Numbered from the stretch's first letter, positions 8,562-17,368 are shown. The stretch is 64,000 bases of DNA from Selenomonas sp. oral taxon 892 str. F0426 (GCF_000468035.1 NZ_KI260539.1:309709-373708), one strand, 5' to 3'. Notes: a model not told the origin generated them from the letters alone. Numbers and translations: made by a program.

Positions 8562-8590
8562 TTGCATGACATTCTCATCTGTGATATAAT
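8562..8590 (+). promoter_or_regulatory. Promoter for the osmolyte transporter fusion
   Basis: -35 TTGCAT (8562-8567), 17-bp spacer, -10 TATAAT (8585-8590), 40 nt before the start codon. Confidence 0.65.
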
Positions 8591-8630
8591 ACAATTGTGA
8601 TCGAATATATTACATTTTGGAGATTGAAAC

Positions 8631-10172
8631 ATGGAACTATTTCAGGCAGTTCTTTCAATTTTTGCAGAGCGCAGTACATTTTTCGTGCAGCTTATAATCG
8701 AGCATCTTTGGATTTCGGGTGCAGCAATCGGTATCGCAATCGTACTCGGCGGGGCGGCAGGCGTGCTGATTCACAAATATGAACGGGCAGCGGCGCCAAC
8801 GCTCGGGACAGTGAACTTCCTCTATACGATCCCGTCGATCTCGATGCTCGGCTTCCTCATCCCGTTCTTCGGCATCGGCAACCGCTCGGCAATCATCGCC
8901 CTCACGATCTACGCGCTGCTGCCAATGGTGCGTGCGACACATACGGGGCTTTCGCAGATACAGCCCTCTCTCGTGGAGGCGGCAATCGGCATGGGCGGCT
9001 CTCCGCTGCATGCGCTGATACGTGTCCAGATTCCGCTTGCGATGCCCGTCATCATGAGCGGTATCCGCAATATGGCGACGATGACGATCGCACTTACAGG
9101 CATTGCATCCTTTATTGGTGCAGGCGGGCTCGGTGTTGCAATCTATCGCGGCATCACGACGAACAACCCCGCGCTTACGATTGCGGGAAGCCTGTTGATT
9201 GCAATCCTTGCGCTTGTGGGAGACGGCGCACTCGGATGGGTGGAGGCGTGGCTGAAGCGCCCCGTACGCGTCAGCGGAACACCCCGCGCTGCCTATGCCG
9301 GTGCAGCGGCTGCCCTGATCATTGCCGTGAGTGGGGTTACCTACGGATTCTTTGGCAGGGCAGACATCGTTCACATCGCTACAAAGCCGATGACGGAGCA
9401 GCTTATTATGGGCGAGATGCTTAAAATGGTCATCGAGCACGATACGGGGCTCGAGGCGCGTATTACGCCAGGTGTCGGCGGCGGAACGTCGAATATCCAT
9501 CCCGGCATGGAGAGCGGCGCATTCGACATCTATCCCGAGTATACGGGAACGGGATGGAATATGGTACTCAAAGAAGAATCGAAGTACAGTGAGGCGTTGT
9601 TTCCAACGCTGACCGAGGAATATGAGCGGCGCTTTGCCATGCGTTGGGTCGGGATGTACGGCTTTAACGATACGTTTGGCATCGCCGTGCGCAGGGAGAT
9701 TGCGGAACGCTATGATCTGCACGACTATTCCGATCTGCGTCGTGCTGCCCCACAGATGACGTTCGGCGCGGAATATGACTTCTTTGAGCGCGCAGATGGT
9801 TATCCTGCACTCTGCAAGGAGTACGGGCTCGATTTCGGGCGCACGGTCGATCTCGATATCGGGCTGAAATATCAGGCGCTTGCAAATGGGCAAATCGATG
9901 TAATGATCGTGTTCACGACAGACGGGCAGCTTGCGGCAGCAGATGCACGTGTGCTCACGGATGATCGGAGCTTTTTCCCGTCCTATCGCTGCGGCAATGT
10001 TGTGCGTGCGGATGTTTTGGATCGGCATCCGGAGCTGGGAGATGCGCTTGAAAAGCTGACGGGGATAATCACAGACGAGGAGATGGCGGCGATGAACTAC
10101 GCTGTCGAGACAGGGGGCAGGGAACCGCGCTCCGTTGCGGAGGAATTTCTGCGTGGAAAGGGAGTACTGTGA
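8631..10172 (+). CDS. Glycine betaine/choline-type ABC permease fused to binding protein
   Basis: A 513-residue fusion. Residues ~1-215 are an OpuB/ProW-type permease with about five membrane helices and the EAA loop (EAAIGMGGSPLHAL, near 122-135) that docks the ATPase. A further hydrophobic segment near 225-245 leads into a C-terminal OpuAC/ProX-type binding domain (~250-513) starting around HIATKPMTEQLIMGEML. Family members import compatible solutes or choline, and such permease/receptor fusions are known in Gram-positives. The partner ATPase, normally in the same operon, is absent: the next gene is fbp. The exact substrate cannot be told from sequence. Confidence 0.9.
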   Translation: MELFQAVLSIFAERSTFFVQLIIEHLWISGAAIGIAIVLGGAAGVLIHKYERAAAPTLGTVNFLYTIPSISMLGFLIPFFGIGNRSAIIALTIYALLPMVRATHTGLSQIQPSLVEAAIGMGGSPLHALIRVQIPLAMPVIMSGIRNMATMTIALTGIASFIGAGGLGVAIYRGITTNNPALTIAGSLLIAILALVGDGALGWVEAWLKRPVRVSGTPRAAYAGAAAALIIAVSGVTYGFFGRADIVHIATKPMTEQLIMGEMLKMVIEHDTGLEARITPGVGGGTSNIHPGMESGAFDIYPEYTGTGWNMVLKEESKYSEALFPTLTEEYERRFAMRWVGMYGFNDTFGIAVRREIAERYDLHDYSDLRRAAPQMTFGAEYDFFERADGYPALCKEYGLDFGRTVDLDIGLKYQALANGQIDVMIVFTTDGQLAAADARVLTDDRSFFPSYRCGNVVRADVLDRHPELGDALEKLTGIITDEEMAAMNYAVETGGREPRSVAEEFLRGKGVL

Positions 10173-10197
10173 GTGCTCCCGCAAACAGTGGGCTTTC

Positions 10198-10226
10198 TTG
10201 AATTTCCTTCTGCTTAATGCTAGAAT
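10198..10226 (+). promoter_or_regulatory. Promoter for fbp
   Basis: -35 TTGAAT (10198-10203), 17-bp spacer, -10 TAGAAT (10221-10226). The transcript would carry the short inverted repeat at 10246-10273 in its leader. Confidence 0.6.
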
Positions 10227-10245
10227 ACAGAAGAGTAAAAATATT

Positions 10246-10273
10246 GGAATCGCGGAATTTATCAGTGATTCCA
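10246..10273 (+). repeat. TIR-only relative of the MITE family in the fbp leader
   Basis: GGAATCGC and, 11 nt later, GTGATTCC are the two outer ends of the 166-bp element with almost everything between them missing; AATTTATCAGTGATTCC matches the right end closely. It lies between the fbp promoter and its ribosome binding site. Confidence 0.55.
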
Positions 10274-10292
10274 TTACGCAGGAGGACGCGAT

Positions 10293-12197
10293 ATGAGCAT
10301 AAACATGGCAAAGACGGAGCAGGAAAAGGTGCTCCGTCTGATGGCGGAGAAGTACCCGACGAAGGAAATCGTCTACGAGAAGATCGTCTACCTAAAATCG
10401 CAGCTCATGCTGCCGAAGGGCACGGAACACTTTATGAGCGATCTCCACGGCGCATACGATTCCTTCTTTCACATCCTCAACAACTGCTCGGGCGTTATCA
10501 AGGAGAAGGTCGACTACTGCTTCGGCGAGCGTATGACGGAGGAGGAGAAGGCAGAGTTCTGCACGCTGATCTACTATCCGCGCGAGAAGGTGGAGCAGCT
10601 GACGGCGGAGGGCAGGGCAGACACGATTTGGTATCAGCAGAACATTGCCAATCTGCTCGAACTGACCAAGCTCATGAGCTGGAAATTCCCCGCAAGCAAA
10701 ATGCGAAGCTACATTCCAAAGCGCTACGAATCCGTCATTGTGGAGCTGCTGAGCACGCGCCCCGAGCTGGACGAGGCGCAGCTTTACTACTATAAACAAC
10801 TGATCGAAACGATTGTGGAGATCGGCGGCGGCACGGACTTCATCGATGCGTTCAGCGTGCTCGTCAAACGCCTCGCAGTCGAGCGCATCCATATCGTCGG
10901 TGATTTTTTCGATCGCGGCGATCGTCCCGACGGCATCCTTGACCTCCTCATGCAGCATCCGTCCGTCGATATCCAGTGGGGGAATCACGACGTGCTCTGG
11001 ATGGGCGCGGCGCTCGGCAGTGAGGTCTGCATTGCGGCGGTCATCCGCAACTCGCTGCGCTACCGCAATACGGATGTGCTTGAGCGCGGTTACGGCATCA
11101 GCCTGCGTCCGCTCTCGACCTTCGCATCGCGCATCTATCCAGACGAGAACCCAATCAAGGCGGCGGAACGTGCAGTCTCGATGATGATGTTCAAAATCGA
11201 GGGAGCACTCATTAAGCGCAACCCAGACTTTCAGATGGAAGATCGTCTGCTCCTTGACAAGATCAACTTCAGCTCATCGTATGTCACGCTCAACAACGGG
11301 CGGCGCGTGGAGCTTGAGAGCGCCTATTTTCCGACGATTGACGACGGAGCGAACTGTTATGAGCTGACGGAGGAAGAGCAGCACATCATCGATGATCTGC
11401 GTTCCTACTTCATCGAGAGCAAGACACTGCAGCGCCATGTAGACTACCTCTACGAGCGAGGCAGTATGTATCTGTGCTGCAATGGCAACCTGCTCTTCCA
11501 CGGATGCGTTCCCATGAACGAGGATGGGAGTTTCCGTACGATCACCTACAAGGGCAAGGAATACACGGGCCGCGCATGGATGGATTTCTGTGAGGAAAAG
11601 GCGCGTGAGGCGTGGCTCGAGCATACGCAGGAGGGACAGGACTTCATGTACTTCCTCTGGTGCGGATTGCTTGCGCCGACCTCGGGCCGCTCGTTCACGA
11701 CATTCGAACGCTCCTTTATCTCCGATGAATCGACGTGGAAAGAGCCGTCCGACCCGTATTTCCGTCTCATCAAGGAAGAAGCGATCTGCGAGAAAATCCT
11801 TGCGGAGTTCGGCCTTGACCCGAAGCATGGGCACATCATCAACGGGCACGTTCCCGTCAAGGTGAAGAAGGGGGAGAGCCCCATGCGTGCGAATGGGCGG
11901 GCGATCATCATCGACGGCGGCTTTGCGACGCCATACCATTCCAAAACGGGGATCTCGGGGTACACGCTCATCTACAACTCGCGCGGGCTGCGCCTCCTCC
12001 AGCATCAGGAAGTGGCGAATGTGCGCGAGGCACTGCGTGAGAATCGCGACATCGAGTCCGTCTCGCAGACCGTCGAACTGCAGGCGCGCAGCTGCCTCGT
12101 ACGCGACACCGATCGCGGTGCGGCGATCATGGATGAGATTGCTGACCTGCATACACTCCTGCGCGCATATCAGACAGGGCATATCAAGCCGCAGTAA
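10293..12197 (+). CDS. fbp: Fructose-1,6-bisphosphatase class III
   Basis: A 634-residue enzyme that hydrolyses fructose-1,6-bisphosphate to fructose-6-phosphate in gluconeogenesis. It belongs to the long Firmicute class III, related to metallophosphoesterases rather than to the E. coli enzyme. Metal-site motifs are DLHGAYD (about 50-56), VGDFFDRGDRPDG (~199-211), WGNHDVLWMG (~229-238) and NGHVPVK plus DGGFATPYHSKTG near the C-terminus. GGAGG lies 8 nt before the ATG. It ends inside the palindrome shared with the convergent phytase gene. A succinate/propionate fermenter growing on lactate would need this step. Confidence 0.97.
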   Translation: MSINMAKTEQEKVLRLMAEKYPTKEIVYEKIVYLKSQLMLPKGTEHFMSDLHGAYDSFFHILNNCSGVIKEKVDYCFGERMTEEEKAEFCTLIYYPREKVEQLTAEGRADTIWYQQNIANLLELTKLMSWKFPASKMRSYIPKRYESVIVELLSTRPELDEAQLYYYKQLIETIVEIGGGTDFIDAFSVLVKRLAVERIHIVGDFFDRGDRPDGILDLLMQHPSVDIQWGNHDVLWMGAALGSEVCIAAVIRNSLRYRNTDVLERGYGISLRPLSTFASRIYPDENPIKAAERAVSMMMFKIEGALIKRNPDFQMEDRLLLDKINFSSSYVTLNNGRRVELESAYFPTIDDGANCYELTEEEQHIIDDLRSYFIESKTLQRHVDYLYERGSMYLCCNGNLLFHGCVPMNEDGSFRTITYKGKEYTGRAWMDFCEEKAREAWLEHTQEGQDFMYFLWCGLLAPTSGRSFTTFERSFISDESTWKEPSDPYFRLIKEEAICEKILAEFGLDPKHGHIINGHVPVKVKKGESPMRANGRAIIIDGGFATPYHSKTGISGYTLIYNSRGLRLLQHQEVANVREALRENRDIESVSQTVELQARSCLVRDTDRGAAIMDEIADLHTLLRAYQTGHIKPQ

Positions 12198-12252
12198 GAG
12201 AATAAGAAAGCCCGCACATTGCATTTGATGTGCGGGCTTTCTTATTCTCTTA
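12195..12252. terminator. Bidirectional terminator containing both stop codons
   Basis: A perfect 25-bp inverted repeat (12195-12219 and 12228-12252, 8-nt loop) with a GC core and T/A-rich ends. The TAA of fbp (12195-12197) and the TAA of the convergent phytase gene (12250-12252) are the outermost bases of the two arms. Confidence 0.9.
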
Positions 12253-13227
12253 TGGATTCTTTTTCAGCCACATACTCCACGGCACGGCATAGTTGTCCTC
12301 GTGATTCTGCTGAACGTAGTCGTAGAACTTTGCGATCATTTCTGACTTGTGATGGTAGTCTATATCCTCCCATCCCATCGGTGCATGCTGCGTGGTCGGG
12401 TCGTAGGCGAGGTATGCTCCGCCGAGCAGGTACTGACGATAGAGAATGTCCTTCAGCGGGACGGAGGGATTTTTCATCATATCGTACATCGCCATAAAGC
12501 TGGTCGTGCGTCCCTTGCCTGCCTGACAGTGAAAGTGCATCCATGTGTCCGCAGGCATTCTTTTCACGAGATCGACAAATTCGTCGATGGTCTGTGGGTC
12601 TGCCCATTTGTGGTCGATGACGGCGAGACGGACGTAGCGCACGCCCGCATCCTCGACCAGCTCACGCTCCGTCATCGCCGCCGTGACGCGGACGGTCTGC
12701 TGATTTTTTGGCTGCTTTTTCTTGTCGAGGTGCGCGAGCACGACATCCTTGCCCTGTGCACTGCGAATGCGCATGTTCTCGTCACGCAGTGCCTCGTGCT
12801 TCGTCCGGCCGATATTGCCCCAGTCGTGCTTGCCGTACCAGCTGACGGCGTTCCCATTCATGAAGCCGTGCGACTCCTGCCGCAGATCGACGATACAGAT
12901 CGAGCCTTTTGCGCGCGTGTGCAGGTCTTTCAGCAGCGCGTGAAAGGCAGGGACGGAGAACTCCGCGCTTCCCGAGAGCGGCAGGGCGTCTAGCCCCTCG
13001 CGAGAGGGAGTGTAGTTCGGGTCGACACCGAACTTCGCTGCGTCTGTCCGCATTTGGAACGGCGATGCCGCCGTGCGGAAATTGTGCGGCAGCTCCGCCA
13101 CATTGCCTGTCGCCATATCGATGCGCCAGAGATAGCCCCGGTAGTCTGCATTCGTGTCGGCGGCAGAGGCGGTGTATGGGATGATGCATAATAGCAGGGC
13201 AGTCAGTAAATGTTTGAATGCGTGCAT
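12250..13227 (-). CDS. Secreted PTP-like inositol polyphosphate phosphatase (phytase)
   Basis: A 325-residue protein with a signal peptide (hydrophobic core 6-18, likely cut after TASA at 22). The cysteine-phosphatase P-loop is HCQAGKGRT, with nucleophile Cys234 and Arg240, and the general-acid loop is IDHKWADP with Asp205. This combination is that of the PTP-like phytases first described from Selenomonas ruminantium, which strip phosphates stepwise from myo-inositol hexakisphosphate outside the cytoplasm. The P-loop there is HCEAGVGRT by memory, so Gln and Lys here are substitutions. It has a promoter at 13331-13359 and a leader carrying a MITE-related repeat. Confidence 0.9.
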   Translation of the reverse strand: MHAFKHLLTALLLCIIPYTASAADTNADYRGYLWRIDMATGNVAELPHNFRTAASPFQMRTDAAKFGVDPNYTPSREGLDALPLSGSAEFSVPAFHALLKDLHTRAKGSICIVDLRQESHGFMNGNAVSWYGKHDWGNIGRTKHEALRDENMRIRSAQGKDVVLAHLDKKKQPKNQQTVRVTAAMTERELVEDAGVRYVRLAVIDHKWADPQTIDEFVDLVKRMPADTWMHFHCQAGKGRTTSFMAMYDMMKNPSVPLKDILYRQYLLGGAYLAYDPTTQHAPMGWEDIDYHHKSEMIAKFYDYVQQNHEDNYAVPWSMWLKKNP

Positions 13228-13262
13228 GAGATCCCTCCACTGTGTAAACCGACGATCCTTTC

Positions 13263-13316
13263 GGAATCGCTGATAAAACCTTTGCTAAAATTGGAGTGAA
13301 TTTTATCTGTGCTTTC
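13263..13316 (+). repeat. Short relative of the MITE family in the phytase leader
   Basis: Begins GGAATCGCTGATAAAA like the left end of the 166-bp element and ends TTTTATCTGTGCTTTC like its right end, with only about 20 bp between. It lies between the phytase promoter and its start codon. Confidence 0.6.
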
Positions 13317-13330
13317 TATATCTATCGTTG

Positions 13331-13359
13331 GTTATAGCACTCTTTGCATCAAGGTGCAA
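13331..13359 (-). promoter_or_regulatory. Promoter for the phytase gene
   Basis: Minus strand: -35 TTGCAC (13354-13359), 17-bp spacer, -10 TATAAC (13331-13336), about 100 nt upstream of the start. Confidence 0.5.
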
Positions 13360-13389
13360 GGGAAATCTTGGGCAGATGCCGTCTGTTCC

Positions 13390-13418
13390 TTGAAAAATCC
13401 CCTTCCGTGTGCTAGAAT
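13390..13418 (+). promoter_or_regulatory. Promoter for ileS
   Basis: -35 TTGAAA (13390-13395), 17-bp spacer, -10 TAGAAT (13413-13418). Only about 22 nt of leader follow, so there is no room for a T-box riboswitch and none is seen. Confidence 0.6.
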
Positions 13419-13447
13419 GACGTGACTATGCTACGGGAGGGGTTTCT

Positions 13448-16400
13448 TTGTACGAGAAAGTAGATACCAATCTGAATTTTGCCGCGCGTGAGAAAGCCGT
13501 TGCGGATTTTTGGCGCGAGAATCATATTGCACAGCAGGCGGTGGACCAGCGTGAGGGCTGCGAGACGTTCACGTTCTATGACGGCCCGCCGACGGCGAAC
13601 GGCCGCCCGCACATCGGGCACGTATTGACGCGCGTCATCAAGGATATGCTGCCGCGCTATCAATCAATGAAGGGGCGCAAGGTGCTCCGCAAGGCTGGCT
13701 GGGATACGCATGGCCTGCCTGTCGAACTCGAGGTTGAGAAGGCGATCGGCATCAACGGTAAGGAGCAGATCGAGGACTACGGCATCGAGCCATTCATCAA
13801 GAAGTGCCGTGAATCTGTCTGGACGTACAAGGCGATGTGGGAGGAGTTCTCCGATGTCGTTGGTTTCTGGGCGGATATGGAGCATCCCTACATCACGTAT
13901 GAGAACAACTTCATTGAATCTGAATGGTGGGCACTCAAGGAGATCTGGAAGAAAGGGCTGCTCTATCAGGGGCACAAGATTGTTCCGTATTGCCCGCGCT
14001 GCGGCACGCCGCTGTCCTCGCACGAGGTGGCACAGGGCTACAAGGATGTGACGGAGCGCTCGGCGATTGTAAAGTTCAAGGCGGTGGACGAGGATGCCTA
14101 TTTCCTCGCGTGGACGACGACACCGTGGACGCTCCCGTCGAACCTCGGTCTGTGCGTGAACCCGAACGTGACGTACGTCAAGGTGCGCGTCTATGGCAAG
14201 GTCTACTATCTTGCCGAGGCACTGATGGACAGTGTATTTGCAGACTCGTGGGGTGACCGCGAGATTTTGGAGACCATGAAGGGCTGCGATCTCGAGTACC
14301 GCAAGTACGAGCCGCTCTATCCGTTTGCGGGCAAGGATGTGCAGGACAAGGCATTCTTCGTCATCTGCGACGACTATGTCACGACTGAGGACGGCACGGG
14401 CATTGTCCATACGGCACCCGCATTCGGTGAGGACGATAACCGCGTCTGCCGCAAGTACGGCATGCCGTTCGTCCAGTTTGTCAATGACAAGGGTGAGATG
14501 ACGGAGGAGACGGACTGGCCGGGGGTCTTCGTAAAGGATGCCGACCCTCTGATCCTCGAGGATCTCGATAAGTCGGGCAAACTCTTCAAGGCACCGGAGT
14601 TTACGCACAGCTATCCGCACTGCTGGCGGTGCGATACTCCACTGATCTACTACGCGCGGGCCTCGTGGTTCATCCGGATGACGGCGGTGCGCGATGCGCT
14701 CGTAGCGAACAATAACACGGTCAACTGGATTCCAAAGACGATTGGCGAGGGGCGGTTCGGCAACTGGATCGAGCATGTGCAGGACTGGGGCATCAGCCGT
14801 GACCGTTACTGGGGCACTCCTCTCAATATCTGGAAATGCGACTGCGGGCATGAGCACGCCGTCGGCTCCATCGAGGAGCTGCGCGGACTTCAGCCGAATT
14901 GCCCTGCGGATATTGAGCTGCATCGCCCGTACATCGATGCGGTCACATTCCCATGCGAGAACTGCGGTGCGGAGATGCACCGCGTGCCCGAGGTCATCGA
15001 CTGCTGGTTTGATTCCGGTGCGATGCCGTTTGCACAGTGGCACTATCCGTTTGAGAACAAGGAGATCTTTGAGAAATACTTCCCCGCAGACTTCATCTCC
15101 GAGGCGGTCGATCAGACGCGCGGCTGGTTCTACTCCCTGATTGCGATTTCGACGCTGCTCTTTGACAAGAGTCCGTACAAGAATGTCATCGTCCTCGGTC
15201 ATGTGCAGGACGAGAACGGGCAGAAGATGAGCAAGTCGAAGGGAAATGCGGTCGAGCCGATGGATGCACTGCGCCGTCACGGTGCGGATGCGATTCGCTG
15301 GTACTTCTACGAGAACAGTGCGCCGTGGCTGCCGAACCGCTTCTCTGACGACGCGGTGCAGGAGGGTGCGCGCAAGTTCATGGGGACGCTCTGGAACACG
15401 TATGCGTTCTACGTTCTCTATGCGAACATCGACAATTTCGACCCGACGGCGTACACGCTCGACTATGATCGCCTTTCGGTCATGGACCGCTGGGTCTTCT
15501 CGCGCCTGAATACGATGGTGCGTACGGTGGATGACTGCCTCGGCAATTACCGCGTGACAGAGGCGGCGAAGGCGGTGCAGGCCTTCGTCGAGGAGCTGTC
15601 GAACTGGTACGTGCGCCGCAGCCGCAGCCGTTTCTGGGCGAAGGGCATGGAGCAGGACAAGGTGGATGCCTACCTCACGCTTTATACTGCGCTTGTGACG
15701 ACGGTGAAGGCGGCGGCGCCGATGGTGCCGTTCATCACGGAGAGCATTTACCGCAATCTCGTCTGCTCGGTCGACAAGACGGCGCCGATCTCGGTGCACC
15801 TCGCTGATTACCCGACGGTGAACGAATCGTTAATCGATCCTGCGCTCGAGGAGAATATGGAGATCGTGCTCGAGGTCGTGACGCTCGGGCGTGCGGCACG
15901 CAACGCAGCGAATATCAAGAACCGCCAACCGGTCGCGAATATGTTCGTCAAGGCGGAGCACGCACTGCCGGAGTTCTTCGTCGCGATCATCGAGGATGAG
16001 CTGAATGTCAAGGCGGTCACGTTCCGCGACGATATGTCGGACTTCCTCGCCTATCATGTGAAGCCGAACTTCCGCGTGCTCGGCGCGAAGGTCGGTAAGC
16101 AGATGAATGCGGTCAAGAAGGCGCTCGAAGAGAGCGACGGCGCAGCGGTGAAGGATGCGCTCGCAGGCGGCAGCTACACGCTGCATCTTGCGGACGGCGA
16201 TGTTACAGTCACGTCCGAGGATGTCGAGGTGACGGTCTCCCAGCAGGAGGGCTACAACTGCCAGAGCTATGGCGGTGTCACCGTTGCGCTCGAGACAACG
16301 CTTACGCCGGAACTCCTCGAGGAGGGGTTTGTCCGCGAGATCATCAGCAAGGTGCAGACGATGCGCAAGGAATGCGGGCTTGAGGTCACCGATCATATAG

Positions 16401-16564
16401 CGCTCGATCTTTCGGGTAACGCGAAGCTCACGGCGATCGCAGCGAAGAACGAGGCGTTCATTTCCGAGATTACGCTTGCTGACAGCATTTCCTACGATGC
16501 ACCGGCGGGCACAAGCAAGGAGTGGAACGTCAACGGAGAGAAGCTGACGCTCAGCATCAAGTAA
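13448..16564 (+). CDS. ileS: Isoleucyl-tRNA synthetase, eukaryote-like type 2
   Basis: A 1038-residue cytoplasmic class I synthetase that charges tRNA-Ile. The HIGH motif is PHIGHVL (near residues 55-61) and the KMSKS motif is at 593-597. An editing domain lies between them and a long C-terminal anticodon-binding region follows. Length near 1040 and the string WDTHGLPVELEVEK fit the eukaryote-like type found in many Clostridia, which is known as less sensitive to mupirocin than the ~930-residue bacterial type. The start is TTG with GGGAGG 9 nt upstream. Monocistronic, with its own promoter and terminator. Confidence 0.97.
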   Translation: MYEKVDTNLNFAAREKAVADFWRENHIAQQAVDQREGCETFTFYDGPPTANGRPHIGHVLTRVIKDMLPRYQSMKGRKVLRKAGWDTHGLPVELEVEKAIGINGKEQIEDYGIEPFIKKCRESVWTYKAMWEEFSDVVGFWADMEHPYITYENNFIESEWWALKEIWKKGLLYQGHKIVPYCPRCGTPLSSHEVAQGYKDVTERSAIVKFKAVDEDAYFLAWTTTPWTLPSNLGLCVNPNVTYVKVRVYGKVYYLAEALMDSVFADSWGDREILETMKGCDLEYRKYEPLYPFAGKDVQDKAFFVICDDYVTTEDGTGIVHTAPAFGEDDNRVCRKYGMPFVQFVNDKGEMTEETDWPGVFVKDADPLILEDLDKSGKLFKAPEFTHSYPHCWRCDTPLIYYARASWFIRMTAVRDALVANNNTVNWIPKTIGEGRFGNWIEHVQDWGISRDRYWGTPLNIWKCDCGHEHAVGSIEELRGLQPNCPADIELHRPYIDAVTFPCENCGAEMHRVPEVIDCWFDSGAMPFAQWHYPFENKEIFEKYFPADFISEAVDQTRGWFYSLIAISTLLFDKSPYKNVIVLGHVQDENGQKMSKSKGNAVEPMDALRRHGADAIRWYFYENSAPWLPNRFSDDAVQEGARKFMGTLWNTYAFYVLYANIDNFDPTAYTLDYDRLSVMDRWVFSRLNTMVRTVDDCLGNYRVTEAAKAVQAFVEELSNWYVRRSRSRFWAKGMEQDKVDAYLTLYTALVTTVKAAAPMVPFITESIYRNLVCSVDKTAPISVHLADYPTVNESLIDPALEENMEIVLEVVTLGRAARNAANIKNRQPVANMFVKAEHALPEFFVAIIEDELNVKAVTFRDDMSDFLAYHVKPNFRVLGAKVGKQMNAVKKALEESDGAAVKDALAGGSYTLHLADGDVTVTSEDVEVTVSQQEGYNCQSYGGVTVALETTLTPELLEEGFVREIISKVQTMRKECGLEVTDHIALDLSGNAKLTAIAAKNEAFISEITLADSISYDAPAGTSKEWNVNGEKLTLSIK

Positions 16565-16576
16565 GAGTTTGACTGC

Positions 16577-16622
16577 AAGCCGCTTCGTTCGGGGGGACCG
16601 CCTGAACGAAGCGGCTTTTCTA
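16577..16622 (+). terminator. ileS terminator
   Basis: GCCGCTTCGTTC (16579-16590), 13-nt loop, GAACGAAGCGGC (16604-16615), then TTTTCT. Confidence 0.9.
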
Positions 16623-16650
16623 TTGACATTGTTTGGACAAATCGTATAAT
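16623..16650 (+). promoter_or_regulatory. Promoter for the MBL-miaA-hfq operon
   Basis: -35 TTGACA (16623-16628), 16-bp spacer, -10 TATAAT (16645-16650): both hexamers are consensus. Confidence 0.75.
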
Positions 16651-16690
16651 AAAAACAACGAAGAATTGTGAAAACAGGGGAGTGGTCGCA

Positions 16691-17368
16691 ATGGTAAAAT
16701 TCAGTTACTACGGTCATGCGGCTTTTTTGCTTGATGACGGAACGCATAAGGTGCTTGTGGATCCGTTCCTGACGGGGAATCCGACGGCGAGCATCGCGGC
16801 GAACGAGGTGGACTGCGATTTCATCCTGCTTACGCACGCGCACGGGGATCACCTTGGCGATGCACCATCAATTGCGGCGCGCACGGGAGCGGCGATCGTC
16901 GCCATTCCAGAGGTCATCTCCGTCTGTGAGGGGCAGGCACTTGCAGAGATCAAATCCCATCCAATGAACATCGGCGGCTCGCTTGATCTGCCGTTTGGCA
17001 AGGTGCGCATGACATTCGCCCAACACAGCGCAGGCGTTGCCGGCGGGATTGCGTGCGGCTTCGTTGTTTACATCGGCGGCAAGGTCGTGTACTATTCAGG
17101 CGATACCGCACTTTTCAGCGATATGCAGCTGATCGGGCGCAAGGATGCGATTGACTATGCCGTGCTCCCCATTGGTGATAACTATACGATGGGTCTTGAG
17201 GATGCAGCGATGGCGGCGCAGTGGGTCAACGCGGGACATGTCATTCCCATCCATTACAATACATGGCCGGTCATCGCGCAGGAGGTCAGACACTATAAGG
17301 AGGTCACGGAGGCGATGACGCGTGCGAAAGTGAATGTTGTTGCGCCCGGCGAAACGATCGAGCTTTGA
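16691..17368 (+). CDS. Metallo-beta-lactamase-fold hydrolase, UPF0173 family
   Basis: A 225-residue cytoplasmic MBL-fold protein. The metal-binding motif is THAHGDH near residues 50-56, and further ligands are visible as SGDTALF and a C-terminal IHYNTW. Family members are annotated as metal-dependent hydrolases of unknown substrate. An in-frame GTG lies 9 nt upstream, but AGGGGAG sits only 2 nt before it and about 9 nt before the ATG at 16691, and the family starts MKxxYYGH, so the ATG is chosen. It overlaps miaA by 4 nt. Confidence 0.9.
   Translation: MVKFSYYGHAAFLLDDGTHKVLVDPFLTGNPTASIAANEVDCDFILLTHAHGDHLGDAPSIAARTGAAIVAIPEVISVCEGQALAEIKSHPMNIGGSLDLPFGKVRMTFAQHSAGVAGGIACGFVVYIGGKVVYYSGDTALFSDMQLIGRKDAIDYAVLPIGDNYTMGLEDAAMAAQWVNAGHVIPIHYNTWPVIAQEVRHYKEVTEAMTRAKVNVVAPGETIEL

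Noticed and set aside
8655..10274. 539-codon minus-strand open frame
   Set aside because: Shadow of the osmolyte transporter gene, with improbable Cys/His/Arg content.
13228..13447. Possible T-box riboswitch before ileS
   Set aside because: No T-box sequence or specifier stem is present and the likely promoter leaves only about 22 nt of leader.
13664..15799. 711-codon minus-strand open frame
   Set aside because: Fully antisense to ileS; its length reflects the GC-rich codon use of ileS. Arg/Leu/His-rich composition and no start signals.
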